From the NCBI GenBank assembly GCA_000708835.1, contig DF237335.1, forward strand, positions 23,880 to 87,879: a DNA stretch of 64,000 nt. Reading direction: 5' to 3'. The notes beneath the pieces were generated by a model. That model did no database searches and was not told where the DNA came from. It worked only from the letters and a program-made list of their open reading frames with translations. The first letter of the stretch is position 1. The number at the start of each line of letters is the position of its first letter. This document shows positions 31,117 through 43,013 of the stretch, piece by piece. The position numbers and the translations under genes were made by a program. This DNA comes from Klebsormidium nitens (Eukaryota; Streptophyta; Klebsormidiophyceae; Klebsormidiales; Klebsormidiaceae).

Positions 31117-34100
31117 TGCTGCGCACTGAGAACATCCTATGTGGCTGGCGAGAACAGTGCCCAAGCGATTAATAGCCATCTGAACCATCAAGCACACTCT
31201 GTATCTCGTGCGTCGGAAAGCATCCTGGCTTACACAAGCCGAGAATAGCCGTTTCCCTTCTCAATCAGCTTGAACGTCCAACATAATTACGGCATCTGCT
31301 GATAAATTGTTTTAGAAAGTCGCGATTATACCTTTACGTCAGCGTGACTGAAATTAATCGGACATGCGGAAGATTCGAAGGCGCTTCTTGTTTATCACCG
31401 GCGTCCGCTGTTGGCGCGGCAGTGATGGGAGACGGCAATTGGTCGCCAAAGTCCGGGAGAAATCCTGTCCTGATGCCACGTGTCACGAACAGTGCGCTCG
31501 AAGATGCCAGCGTTCTGTACGACGTAGCGGGACGTAAAGCAGTTGAATACTGAGATTACAACAGCCAGCTCTATGCAGTTCTTCTTCAGGGACGTGCTAC
31601 TAACACCCTTGGTTACAACGTCCTGTTGCTGATTAATTTCGCACCCTGATTCAAAACACGATGTCGGTTTCCTCGGGCTTTTGTGTGCGTGCACGCTACC
31701 TAGCAAACCCAACTCATCCTCTGTGACGTCTTCCATCAGCTTGCGGTCCAGTTTTACCTTTTTCCCATGAACTGGGAAGAGCTGTGCGCTTCAAGTGCCA
31801 AGCTTTTATCACACCAGATTATATTCGAGCGCTGGCACTCACTTATGCAAAGTCTATAGTGTTCACGAAGTCTGAGCTAGCGCACAGCTGGTCAATAATT
31901 GCATCTATATGAAATCAAATAGATTGCATATACAAGCCAATCATACCCTCTTTTCAAGAAAGTCCATCGAGCGCTCGAGGATAATGAGTGCTCCAAATTA
32001 TATTGGATCGACGCTTTTTTAGTGTACGCCGAAGTTTAACTAGAGCTGTACGTGCTGGGATGCCAGCCCACGTAAGTAGGCAAACTGATCCACTTACGTA
32101 TACGGGCCACCTAATAACTAGAAAAAGGACGGAAATTTTTTCTCGCTGCCTCTCGTTCCTTTGAGGTGGGCGTCGAACTTCATAACAAGTTAATAAATTT
32201 GGTCCCAGGGGCGGGTCAAAGCAAAGAGACCACTAGTGAGCCGTTACAATAAATCCAGCCGTTCAATGAGCACCGTCCTGATTGCCACTGATTCGATTAC
32301 AAGATAAAAGGAGACGCCCACTCTCACTTAAAAGGCATCAGGCCTTGTGCGCGCGCGGATGTTGGCAATGAAGGGCCCAACTCGTTGCTGACAAAGACTT
32401 CAAGGCCAAGAGTCCGTGTACGTAGGTAATGGGCTCATCCGCTTTATTTTTGACAAGAATGACACGTCACGTTTTGCTGGCCTTCTTGAAGGCCACAGAT
32501 GTCAGACGATGCCACGTGACTCCCTAGAGTCATCAAAACGAAATTGTACGGGGGTGCCCGTCATTGCTTCGATTACCTTGATCAAGCTGACTTTACTAGC
32601 GCGACAGCTGCCGTCACACGTCGAGCGCTTTTTGACTCGCAGCGGCGAGGCGTTTGAAGTCTAGGGACTTTCCGTGAGGCACTTTGAACAGCGGATTCAG
32701 AAATTCAGCGAGAGGACTTAGTGCGAGATCGACACACTCAAACCAGCTGGTGTGGCCAGCTGTGTTCGCGAATATGTACGCTTACCATTGTGCGGGCGTG
32801 TAAATGTACTGCACCATTATTGGACGTGCGCCCTGACAGGTTCGCGGTCAAACGAAAGCAAGAAACCATAGTCATGCTCCCGCAAAAAATGCTGGTCGAC
32901 TTGTCTTGAACGGTCCTGCTGCGTTCAATCGCGTTGCAGACAGGAACCAACCAAGCGTCAGCGATTCGGACGCCTTTTGGTTCGAACCCCGTCCGGACGG
33001 CTGGCATCAAATATAGAATGAAAGCCCACTTTGGATTCCGGACGCTAAGCCAGACATTTCTTTTGCTTTCGGACGAGGTCGCGACCGAGACTCCCGCCTC
33101 TGGGAAATTATTTATCGCCCCCGTGGTTGAATACGGAGTACGGTTCATATTTCTAGTCATCCGTCAATTCGGACGCTATCCGCCAACACTGTCTTGCGTC
33201 CGACTGACGGCACATTCGATCAATCCTGGAGACCGGACCGAGGTTGGCCAGAGACCCGCACGCGCGCGGCCGCTTCGTGGGCCACCCGAACGCGCGCGCG
33301 CGCGCTTCGTAGGCAGGGGACGCGTGCTCGGCGGCCTCAGCCATTGAATGTGGCAGAAATGTGTAAAAAGAACTAGAATGAGCTGGCAATGATGAGGTCC
33401 AAAGCCTGGGGCACGGAGGGCCGCCTCAGGGCACCCTCGCCATTGTGCTGCTGACGCCATCACCCCGCCACCACCGGCATTTCTCCATGCAACTTTGCCT
33501 GATCTCTTGTTTTGTAGAATTGACACCTTGTTAAGGAATTCCTGGAGAGAACGTGGCTTCTAATCAGTCGACCTTACGGACATCAATGAAAGGACACCTT
33601 TTGTTGACGCGAGGTCTCTCAGACGGCTATGATCGTATGAATCGAGTTAAGGATCAGTCTTTGGTCCCTTCCGCCTCGCCTAATCAGGTGGATCGGCCCT
33701 AGAAAGGCGGTGATGTACAGCAAAGCTGGGGCGTCTCCCCATGACAAAGTCTGTGCGAAAATACTGACGCCAGGGCCTTTCGGGACCGAAGATCAAATTT
33801 GCAACTCTATATTTGCCTGTTCAAACTTGCTGCGGATAAGATGAACTTTCCCAGTGCGTCATTAGCAAAGGCGCTTCGGAAAGTGACGCAGAGCGTTGGT
33901 ACTGGCAAGGAGATCCATTCGACGCGTGGTTCGTTTTGTAGAGCCACGCGAACTCAGCTTCTGGCTACTCAGAGCCAGCTCAGATAGACCGGCTTCCGCT
34001 AAAAGACAGCTGGAGAGACCCGCTGTTCTGAGGGACCGGAAGGCCTATAGGATACACGCGGCGCCTGACGCGGCCGCGAGCGCGCACGCGCGCGAGGCCG

Positions 34101-35188
34101 TCTCACCGAGGAGGCCAAAACACTCCTTCACATTCCTATCAGAGTCCATAAACGCTGTTCTGTTTGGGGCACCGCGCGCCAGTACCGACGTCCGCTTGGA
34201 TGCCTGCAGCTGACGTGATCGGATCGGCACGGATGCCCACTGACGTCAGCCCGGCCGACGCGCGCACAGCGTTGCTTTCTTACTTAGGGGCCAACTTGAA
34301 GAAAAGCAAGCGGGAGGTCTTCCCGTAACGTCAATACGATTGTGACATTGATGGTATCGGGCGCGCTCTTTGTTATCTCAGACGTTTGAGTGTCTTCACT
34401 TCCGGCGCGGGTAGCAACTAGCATATAAGAGGGTGACGTAGATATGTCCGCATCGATCGAGGTACTCTTTGCTTCGCAGAGAGAGGTTGGAGAGCGCAAC
34501 GATCCTTGCGTTGCGAGAAAACCGCCCTCGCCTTACCATTTGCAGAATCGGCTAGTCCCCTAACAGCTTTGATGCAGTTGTGCCCGGCGGTATTGTCTTT
34601 GAACTGGCGAGGCACGAAGCTTCGAACACTGGCCGCTAATTTTGCACCTGGGCGGCTTTAATCAAGTTGGCTTAGACCCCTCGTAACACCATTCCTTCAG
34701 GACGGATTTGGGAATTCGACCTGTATGACGTGTCGGCGATGAGGAATTACGGCATGGAGCCCCCGCAGACTGAGGGTACTTCATCAGATTCTCGTGTACG
34801 TTTTCTCGATGCCAGAACACGGAAGCTGTCACTATTATGTCAATTGTGCCCGTTCCGCTTCGCGTTCCATTTCTGAACGGGACTGCGGTGCAATTCAGAA
34901 TAGAAAGAGAACATTGATAGCTTGCAGCGTTGGACCGCCGATTAGAGGGCTACGAGAAATCAAATGCACTTGGCGTCCTGTTCGGACAGGTTGAACTTGA
35001 TCAGCGAGTCTCATTTTGACCCAATATCTCTGGAACTTAAGTAACCGCTTTGAAGACGATGATAGCCCCGATCCTGCCTTGACGCCTGTTCATTTGGCAG
35101 CAGTAACATTCATTACGTTAACTGACGCCGACAAGACCGCGGCACAAGCTGCGGTGCTAACCATTGCAAGGAGGCAGATAGATCTACC

Positions 35189-35289
35189 TCTCGCCCCTTT
35201 ACCTCGCACCTTAACCTCGCCCCTTAACCTCGCACCTTAATCTCGCCCCTTAAACTCGCCCCTTAACCTCGCCCCTTAACCTCGCACCC
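35189..35289. repeat. 13-bp minisatellite
   Basis: About eight tandem copies of CTCGCMCCTTAAC with few changes. It superficially resembles plant telomere repeats (CCCTAAA) but the unit is different. Confidence 0.85.
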
Positions 35290-36650
35290 AAGCTGTCGTT
35301 TTCGACGGAGGAGTCGATAGCTCCCGCGAAGGCGGAGAGTTTGGTATCATATCTTCGAATTCCGCAACTCCGCACCAAATGACCTACAGACTGGCCGTGC
35401 AACATCTTGGTGCGAGTTTAAGGTGCCCGGGCCTACTATGCTCGCTGGCTTTGGGTCTTTTCAATTGGGCTTCGAATCGCATTTGGTCCCAAGAGGCGCG
35501 AAGACGCCACTTGTGGGCCGCTTGATAGATCCAGCTCAGCCGCAAACATCGCGCGCCCCAATTGCCAGAAGCTATTTCGGAAGCAGACGCCAACTCTTCT
35601 TTGGCGAAGCAACGAGACACTACGCGCGCTTTGACGTCATTGGTCTTGGAGGGGCCGGCTCGAGCTGACGGATGCTTCTCAAGCTACGACTCAGTTCGCA
35701 CTGGGCTTGTCTTCTGTCGCTTGACAAGGATGACAAGTCGCATGCTGCTGGTCTCCGTAGAGGCCGCTGCACGCGACCATGTCAACTTCTAGAGTCAACA
35801 TACACGCAAGTGTGTTTGGGTCCCCTTTTGCGTCGATTACTTCTGCCAGCTCATCTGACTGCTGGCTGACGTCACAAGTCGCGGAGCGCCGTTACACCCG
35901 CATCATCCAGGCGTAATCTACTGCATCACAGGATCTCAGGGCATGCACAGTTCTCAGGGCAGAAGACGTACGACATCTATCAGCCCACGTCGCTCTCACT
36001 TCTCCTGACGTTCTCAAACTTCAAGGTGTAGTCACCTTCCTGAGCGGGCATACTTGTACAGCCATTGTGATTTGTGCACACTGAAAGATTCGCGAACAAA
36101 CAGATTTGCAATCTTACAAATGCATAGATCTCTTCGTACCTCCCAAGTCAACGCTGGTCGACTGTCTCGAATGATCCCGCTGCGCTCACTTGCATCGCAC
36201 AGTTAAGAAACAGAGCGTCAGCGATTTTGGTCGCCTTGTGCGCACGCTCTCGTAGGGCGGGCGACCATGTTTGAACCAGGTTCGGACGCCAGGCTTCGAA
36301 ACGGCCGAGTTTCAGATTCGGACGCTAGGTCAGACTTTACAGTCGCGACCGAAAGTCCCAACCTCTGGAAGGACTTCACTCGCCTTTCTAGTTGAATACG
36401 GAGGGCAGTTCACCTGTCTGTTCTTTCGTCGATTGGGACGCTTTCCGCCAACTCTGCTTGTGTGCGGCTCAACGATGGCACGTCGATTGACCCTGGAAGC
36501 CCTGAAAAAGTCTCATATCTTGCCCGAGACCCGCGCGCGCGCGGCTGCTTCGTGGGCCACCTTGACGAGCGTGCGGCCGTCCCGTAGATCACAGACACGC
36601 GCGCGCGGCCGCTTCGTGTGTGTTTCAGATCGCTTTCGCAAAGCTGGCTG

Positions 36651-39250
36651 ACTCCGAAATCAGCGTCCTCGAAATCAGGACGTCATGACAAGCTAAAGAC
36701 GGGCGTCATGATTGTCCCGGTCCAAGTTCTTTAAACCCGAACCTGCAAGATGACGACTTGTGAAGCGGCATGTTCAGGCCGCCTACGGGGAACTTGACTG
36801 TTACTTAACGTTGGAGCCACCCGCTACAGCTTGTAGTTGAGAACCTCCTAAGTGGTGCCTCCCCGTGTGTCTTCGCTTTTGAATCTCTTACGGTGGGTTT
36901 GATTCTATGTGGGCGTAAAACGGCCGTTCTCTTTCCTGGGCGGATTCTGTGCAACGTATTTTGGTCGTCTAAGTGCGGAGAAACCTCTTGGAGAAAACCT
37001 GATCCTGGATTCTACTTCTCGATCGGATGTCGATCTCAGAGAAGTCTTCGCGGCATTCACTTAAAAGCATCTGGCGATGCTGACAAATGCATCGGTGGCC
37101 CTGATTGGCCATGAGGACTCGGTGCGTTCATGATCGAAGCCGAACTGCCGCGATGTGACAGACGTGAAGACACGAAGTCGACCATTTGTTTTCAATGGGC
37201 GCCAATCTTATCATCCTCCGCACGTTACAGAGTAGCTCAGGAAAATATTGCACTTCCTGCGTTTTGAGTCTTCTGTAGCCCTAAAGGACGCCCGGCCAGG
37301 CTCGAGTGGCGGCGAAACCCTGAACTGACAACGGAGTTGCAATCTTTCTTCTTTCTTGTAGGTGTGTCGGGAATGATGATCGCGCGCTGACTGACACGTG
37401 CTGTTTTCTTCAGGCGCTGAAGCTCTTTGGGTTTCGTGCTGACGTACTCGGGCTGGTCTGACAAGATACCTAACTGCGAAGCTGCCAGTCAGGATCCTGA
37501 CTAGACAGCAATATTAGAGTCTGGGGCCGCCGGCATTTCGCTTAGAAGACTCATAAGAGAGCTCGATATTCTGGAAGTCAAATACTTCGCTCATATACTC
37601 CTACAGTTCCTGCCCGACATCACGGCCCCACAAGCTGAATGTTTCCAGAGTAATTGGAGCAATGACAAATTAAAAGCGCATAGATTGGGTCTGATAATGA
37701 GTCATCGCTCCTTCCTCGTTTGCGCTGATGCTAGCTTCCGAGTCGTTGACACAATCCGGCTGGCTCATTGTTCATTTTCTATTCTTCGAGGCGATCAAAA
37801 GCTCTTGCGGCATTGTACATACTAATCTGTGTACAACGAGCAAAAGTAAATCAGAACGCGCGCTCCTGAGGATGCTGTAATCAGTGGTGCATTCAGCTGA
37901 GCGCTGAATATACGGACGACGGTCTTTCTTCCAATATTTGGCTCTTCGAGGCGCCACCGATTGTTGCCAGTGCCAGCAGCCACGAAAATGAGTATATCTC
38001 GTTGTTCGAGGAAAATACGTCACGTATGCTCGCTTGAAATCACTTTTCTTTTCCAATTCTGTTATCAGCAATCAACGGCCAGGGATTGATACAATGTGTG
38101 AGCGAGTGCTCAGTAATTGTTTGCCGCGTCTGAGGCCGCTCGGATGTTGACAGGTGTGAACTTTCGGTTGAGACGGCAAACTTTTGGTCTCTGTCTGGTT
38201 CACTAGAGCTTGCCAAAACAGTAAAAGACTCTCCTTCGCCGATGCATCCTCATGCGCGGCATGATCAAATCATATGAGTACACACGTGCTGCAATGATGT
38301 ACGAACAGCGTAGGCGTGCTGCACGACATGAGGTGGCATGCATTGAAAGCTAGCTCCACTGTACTGCGCAACTCGGCATCGGCGCTCGAAATTCTCCGGA
38401 AGGATTTAAGTATGAAAACGTATACGATCAGCTTGAAGAGTGACATGCCTCTCAGGGAAGCGAGGCCAAGGCTCGCAGACCAGCACTAGCGCCTTCTGTA
38501 AGATGACCAACTTTCAGCACTTTTTCCAATACAATTGTGCCGCCGCTCATTTGCGGAATACATGCTGACTCGACTTAATCTTGATCAGCACGACCCCAGC
38601 ACGACCACGACGTGTGCATGTGCGGTCGCCATCAAATCAAGGGAAGCGTTCCGGGAGCGTTCCGGCCGGCTCGTATAATCTGCACTTAAGCTTGGCCCGG
38701 GGGCGTGCTACATACGTCACAGTAAACGAAGCTGACATTTGCTGATGCAAGTATATTGACGGATTTGGCCGCCCGCCGAGCAGCGTTACAGCTCCTTACA
38801 AGTAATTGAGGCTTCGGTTTGAGTTTCGTCTTCTACAGAGAAAGAGCGGCTGTCATTGCTAGCTCGTCGGGGTTACTAGCTGATTAGCGAGCCTCTGTCT
38901 GCAACGTCGGATTACTCGCCAACAGCTAGGAATTTTCCTTTATCCAATTTCCCTGTGCAGTCGTTTAGTAATTGATTGTAACAGTCGACGTAAGCAGCGC
39001 TTGCTTCACGAATCACAAAGCTGGTGGTTCGAACTTCGAAGAGTTCAGGATGACGCAATCATTGATGCAACGGAAAAGGCGGGATTTTGCGCAATCAGAG
39101 GACCTTCAGTCAGTTTACTTCAACTCACTGCCCAGTCAAGCTCAGCCTATCACAGTGAACAGACTGAACTTCAAGGCTTGAAACAAGTTTCAGAGATTTT
39201 TCTGGATTTCCCGGACCTGACAATTCCTGTGAGCTTGGAGACACTGTAAC
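36651..39250. other. Gene-free stretch
   Basis: No coding domain, RNA gene or clear repeat was recognised. An open frame at 39001-39249 ends just before the duplicated promoter module, but it has no recognised motif and no supporting splice signals. Confidence 0.35.
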
Positions 39251-39460
39251 CAACTGATCGTTGGCATAAAAGCCGCCAACCGCAGCGCGCCACGTGTCCC
39301 CCCGGCCGAAAAACCTGCCCGCATGGCAGAATCGGCCAGGCTGCCTGGGCTCGGTTAGAGACTTTTGGGTCAGCGCCTGGCTTTCGAAACCCGACCTTTA
39401 ATCGGAAAAGCATCACCAGTCCTGACTCAGCTGTGTCGGAACATCCAGGCCCGGGAAGTC

Positions 39461-39736
39461 GGAGCTCGCTCAGACGCCTGAGGCTGCGGCCTGGGTCAGG
39501 CTCCCTCCCTCACGCCTCGCTGGTCTGGAACCGGCACTTCGGAATCGCAACAATTTGCCACTTCGGAGCTCGCTCAAGACGCCTGAGTCAGGCTCCCTCT
39601 TCAAAGAGCCTCGGCCCAGAACCGGCAGTTCGGGATCGCTCAACCGGGACAGTCTAAAATGGAGCTTGCTGAGACGTCTGAGTCTGACTCAGGCCTCCCA
39701 TTGCAAGGGAGTTGGAGAGAATCTGTACCTATAAAG
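39461..39736 (+). promoter_or_regulatory. Promoter of truncated PrimPol-OBP copy: iterons and TATA box
   Basis: Three direct repeats at 39461, 39565 and 39661 share GGAGCTYGCT, a palindrome of the CTCAGACGTCTGAG type and a following GAGTCAGGCTCC-like tail. A TATA box (TATAAAG, 39730-39736) follows about 30 bp after the last tail. The same arrangement precedes the full-length gene. Confidence 0.7.
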
Positions 39737-40213
39737 AGAGGTCCTGCCCCCTCATACATTCATTCCTTTAGCACTCTTTCCCAGCGTCTCAGGAAAGTTC
39801 CAAAGCACGCGTGCCACTCAGATTTCAGCGACCTACAAGCATCCTTTTCTCAGAGACAACATGCCCGCCATGTTCTGCAGCGCCTTTCTTAGCAAATCAC
39901 GTACCACTAGCTTACTTTGAATTGTAGAAGGCCTGATTTGCCGTGGATCAGCTGCCACTGTGAGTGCGAGGTACCAGCGGGCTAAGCTGGTCAAGTGGTG
40001 GAGGGCAGCTCCAATCCCGCTTAGCATCTGTGCGCAGCTGCCAAGCGCATAGTGCAATGTGTTGTGCTCGAGTTGCTGGCAGTGTGGTCCGAGTTATGAG
40101 CTTCTGAACGTACGCTCTTGTGTAGGTAGTAATAAGCTGTTAGCAGAGGGGGCCAGCTTCGTCAAACAGCTTGCAGAAGAGCACCATTAAATTTGCAACT
40201 GGGGGCTGCTGGC

Positions 40214-41703
40214 ATGGCTTCTGACCTGCGTTTCCACTGGGAAAGGTAAGCCATGTTTATGAGCTGAGTATGCCCCACGTATGCCGAGCAAGAAGGGCTG
40301 ATCATTGATTGCGTTGCACTGAAAGGCCTTTCCATACTGTTGTGCTCTGACCCACAGGAAGCAAACTGTCACTTTGTGTACCTGCCTGTCTACGCTCTGT
40401 TGCTTCTTTATATGAGTCGATCTTGCAAAACCTGGACATGGCTGTGGTGGAGGTTTAGAGCAAGAGATTTAATCGGTGCTGCTAGGATCACTAGCTAATA
40501 TGGAACCCTTCCCCTCACTCGAATGCTGACTTGCACCCCCTATCTGTTTCTCTTCAGTGATCCTTCCTCCTCTGAAGAACCGGAAGGAGAGGATATTGAA
40601 GGTGTTGAGTATGCGCCCCGCTCTGTTGACGGCTCAGAGTCTGGACGCTCACTTGCGGACTTCCTCCAAGACGAAGACTGTGCCAGTATCCAAGGTCCGT
40701 CCTTCTACAGGGCGTTTAACAACGAGAAAAGCCTCAGCCCAGCTTATCTGCCAAGGGGTCTCCCAAATCTGCTAAGCAAGAAGAGACCCGCTCCGGTGAG
40801 CTTGCTTGTATTTTACATGCTTCCGGTGTGCAGCATTTGCGCGTCTTCTTCTGCCTTGATTCCATGACATAGGTTTTTGGAAAGAACCTTCCTTGCTTCT
40901 TGCAGCGCTAAGCCTTTGGCCTTCATTCGAAGACAGGCCCAGAAGTTTTGTAACTTGTCGTGCTTACAAGTCGTACCTAGGAGCAATGAATGCTTGACAC
41001 AGCTTGTGTGCTTGTGAAATCCTACTCTGCAATTCACCATTGTTGAAAAGGCTTTGCGCTGCTCTGAAGAACCATGAGTAGCTCATTTGCATGTATGCCT
41101 TGCAGGGGTATCTGCCTACGTCTCCATTCGCTTGGTCCTGTGGCAGCGCCTTCAGACAGCGGACCTGCATAACGCCCCCAAGCTGCAACTCACAGGTGAG
41201 GTAACAGGCTATTACAAACTTTGAGCAACTTGTGATCAAACCCGAGGGGTGCTACACACAATGATTTCAGCCGTTCTCCCAACCGATGATTGCACCTCAG
41301 AAGGTCCCATCAGCGACGGAGCGTTCTCATTGTGAGTTGCTTTGGAGAACGCTTGACAGGGAGGATGATGATCCATTGCGCAGACGAGGGAGTGTTCTAA
41401 GTCTGCTGATTACTGCCTCGATTCCAGATAAAGGTCTATTGCAGTCTAGAAGAAAGGTTGCTTCGTTTTGCACTTTAGAGTTGTTGAGTCTACCTCTTAT
41501 TTCACCGATCTTAGAAACTTCTTGTCTTGCATTTACAAAGTGCCTCCCCTTCTCAGGTACCTTCATCTTCTCGCGTCCTTCAAAGCAATGGCGGCAAGAA
41601 GGGTTCAAGTCAACCTTCAGCTGGCGACTGTAGTCAAAGCCTAACACTGAGAAGGAGAGGCCTCGTAAAGAAGCGGCGGCGCGTCATCCTCTCGCAAGAG
41701 TAA
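40214..41703 (+). pseudogene. Truncated duplicate of the PrimPol-OBP gene (first four exons)
   Basis: Exons 40214-40245, 40558-40795, 41106-41195 and 41557-41703 match exons 1-4 of the gene starting at 45760 in size, phase and sequence: 32 and 238 nt are identical lengths, and 90 nt compares with 87. They encode MASDLRFHWE, the acidic GEDIEGVEYAPRSVDG segment, the SLADFLQDED box and the basic KKRRRVILSQE tail. An in-frame TAA at 41701 then stops the frame where the full-length copy reads DSEDEQPV. No primase or helicase exon follows. The product would be about 168 residues of probably disordered sequence. Splice sites, promoter and TATA box are intact, so a short protein could still be made, for example a competitor of the full protein, but decay is the simpler reading. 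Confidence 0.75.
40388..40437 (+). repeat. 50-bp palindromic repeat (copy 1)
   Basis: This copy has the right arm CAAAACCTGGAC and a diverged left arm GTCTACGCTCTG around the A/T-rich centre. It lies in intron 1 of the truncated PrimPol-OBP copy, the same place as the copy at 45949. Confidence 0.75.
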
Positions 41704-42359
41704 GAAGAAGAGCAGCCGGTGCTCCCCCCCATTGGGTGAGAAGTGCGCTCAGCACAACAGCGTCCCTCTCCGCATGCAAAAGGCGGAACGTTGTGACGGT
41801 CCGTTTGAGTGACCCCAAAGGCTAATGCGACCTAAGTGGGTTTTGAGGGTCGGTGCGAACCCTTGGGGCTGCTATGCCAGTTTTCTGAGGCCTCAAGTGT
41901 GCCAGTGACTACCACGTATGGAATCCTGAGGGCTTGTTGGAGTTGAGTCAACACGGCAACGTAAATGTTGTTGCAGCCAATCATGTAGCGTCAAGCTCGA
42001 GTAGGGTTAACAACTTGGGGTGACAAACAGATGTCTATCGTGCTCTGCGCAGCGAAGGGTAGGTCTATGTGCAAATGATCGACATGTTCGATCTACCATG
42101 CATGTTCATGCTTTGAATCTGCACACGGCATCATGCAATTAATGATGCAGGTGTTTGCATTCCTTTGTTGAAGGTCATGCACATTCATATATCGATCGGG
42201 GCGTCTCGCACGCTTATGTATCATCGCCGCGCATGCACACTAAAGTCGTCACTCTAGAACAAAAGCGCGGAAAATATGCGCATCAAATCAAAGATATATA
42301 TGCATAATTGTATGCATGTTTGAGTTCACACGATCAAGCTCATACCAATGGAACATACG
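41704..42359. other. Intergenic, A/T-rich, no gene seen
   Basis: It begins with residual similarity to the region after exon 4 of the full-length gene and then becomes A/T-rich with many ATGCAT and TATGCATA palindromes. Nothing else was recognised. Confidence 0.4.
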
Positions 42360-43013
42360 TTATGCATGATACACATGTACATCACCATCTGATCGTTTTA
42401 CACGAGTACCAAAGTATAAATACAAACAACCTCCAAACAATTGACTTGATGGAGACAAACCATCTTGCATGCCAGTAATGTAAGCGCTTGTCCGAACAAC
42501 TAGAATCGGTTTACTTCTGATCTGATCTTTTAACTCAGGAACGATGTCAAAATATGTACAGTGCTTTGGGCGGACTTTTGTCATGTGGCGCTTGTCTAAG
42601 GTTGCTAGTTGACTAGTATTCAAACGCTCTGCCACCTCAATGACTGACGCGTCCACGAGACCCAAAGGGAAATCTGAATACTTCTTCACTAACTCTAGGG
42701 CTCGTGGCAGGAACGACGGTTCCCATACGTCGACGATGAACAGCCCTTTCAAGACCCCTTCTTCAAGACACACAACTTCAATCTCCGTTCCACTATCTTT
42801 CACCAGTAGATGAGTTACCTCCGGAAGACAAAGTGACGGAAGAACCAATGGGTACCCCTCAGGGATAAGGACTGCTTCCATGATCTCATCGATGACTTTG
42901 TGATCAGCATCATTGTAGTCGAAGTACGCTTTAAGGAATCCCGCATCCACCACAAACGCATCTTCTAAACGCCGTCCCTCATGTGTCTTGACTGTTTTGA
43001 AGGTCGGAGCCAT
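42360..43013 (-). CDS. VapC-like PIN-domain protein (probable bacterial origin)
   Basis: This is a PIN-fold ribonuclease of the VapC type; in bacteria such proteins are toxin components that cleave RNA. From the ATG at 43013 the protein is 217 residues. The four acidic PIN residues are visible: D23 (FVVDAG), E65 (LPEVTHLL), D121 (GLVDASV) and D140 (ATLDKRHM). The order and spacing are those of bacterial VapC, including the typical LATLDKRH box and FDIVPE end near residue 160. About 57 further residues without recognised similarity follow, and about 20 precede the fold. No intron is needed. An acceptor-like TTGGTTGCAG just upstream leaves open an earlier 5' exon. No VapB-type antitoxin was identified next to it. 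Transfer from a bacterium is inferred from the family, not shown by phylogeny. Confidence 0.72.
   Translation of the reverse strand: MAPTFKTVKTHEGRRLEDAFVVDAGFLKAYFDYNDADHKVIDEIMEAVLIPEGYPLVLPSLCLPEVTHLLVKDSGTEIEVVCLEEGVLKGLFIVDVWEPSFLPRALELVKKYSDFPLGLVDASVIEVAERLNTSQLATLDKRHMTKVRPKHCTYFDIVPELKDQIRSKPILVVRTSAYITGMQDGLSPSSQLFGGCLYLYFGTRVKRSDGDVHVYHA

Larger units (their letters stand above)
30440..36650. repeat. Diverged tandem duplication, unit about 3.3 kb
   Basis: Segments at 30440-31130 and 33830-34300 are similar (shared CAGAGCCAG, GGCTTCCGCTAAAAG-like and CG-tract parts), as are 32430-33310 and 35700-36610 (shared CAGCGATT, GTTGAATACGGAG, CGAGACCCG and GCTTCGTGGGCCACC). The two pairs have nearly equal offsets, 3.3-3.4 kb, as expected for one large tandem duplication. 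Divergence is high and there is no conserved open frame. Confidence 0.6.

Noticed and set aside
32983-33000. GGTTCGAACCCC, like a tRNA T-loop
   Set aside because: No matching stems, anticodon arm or acceptor pairing could be built around it.
35189-35289. CCTTAAC-rich tandem repeat as interstitial telomere
   Set aside because: The 13-bp unit CTCGCMCCTTAAC is not a telomere repeat.
39001-39249. 82-codon plus-strand open frame
   Set aside because: No recognised domain, no start context or splice support, and it lies at the edge of the duplicated promoter module.
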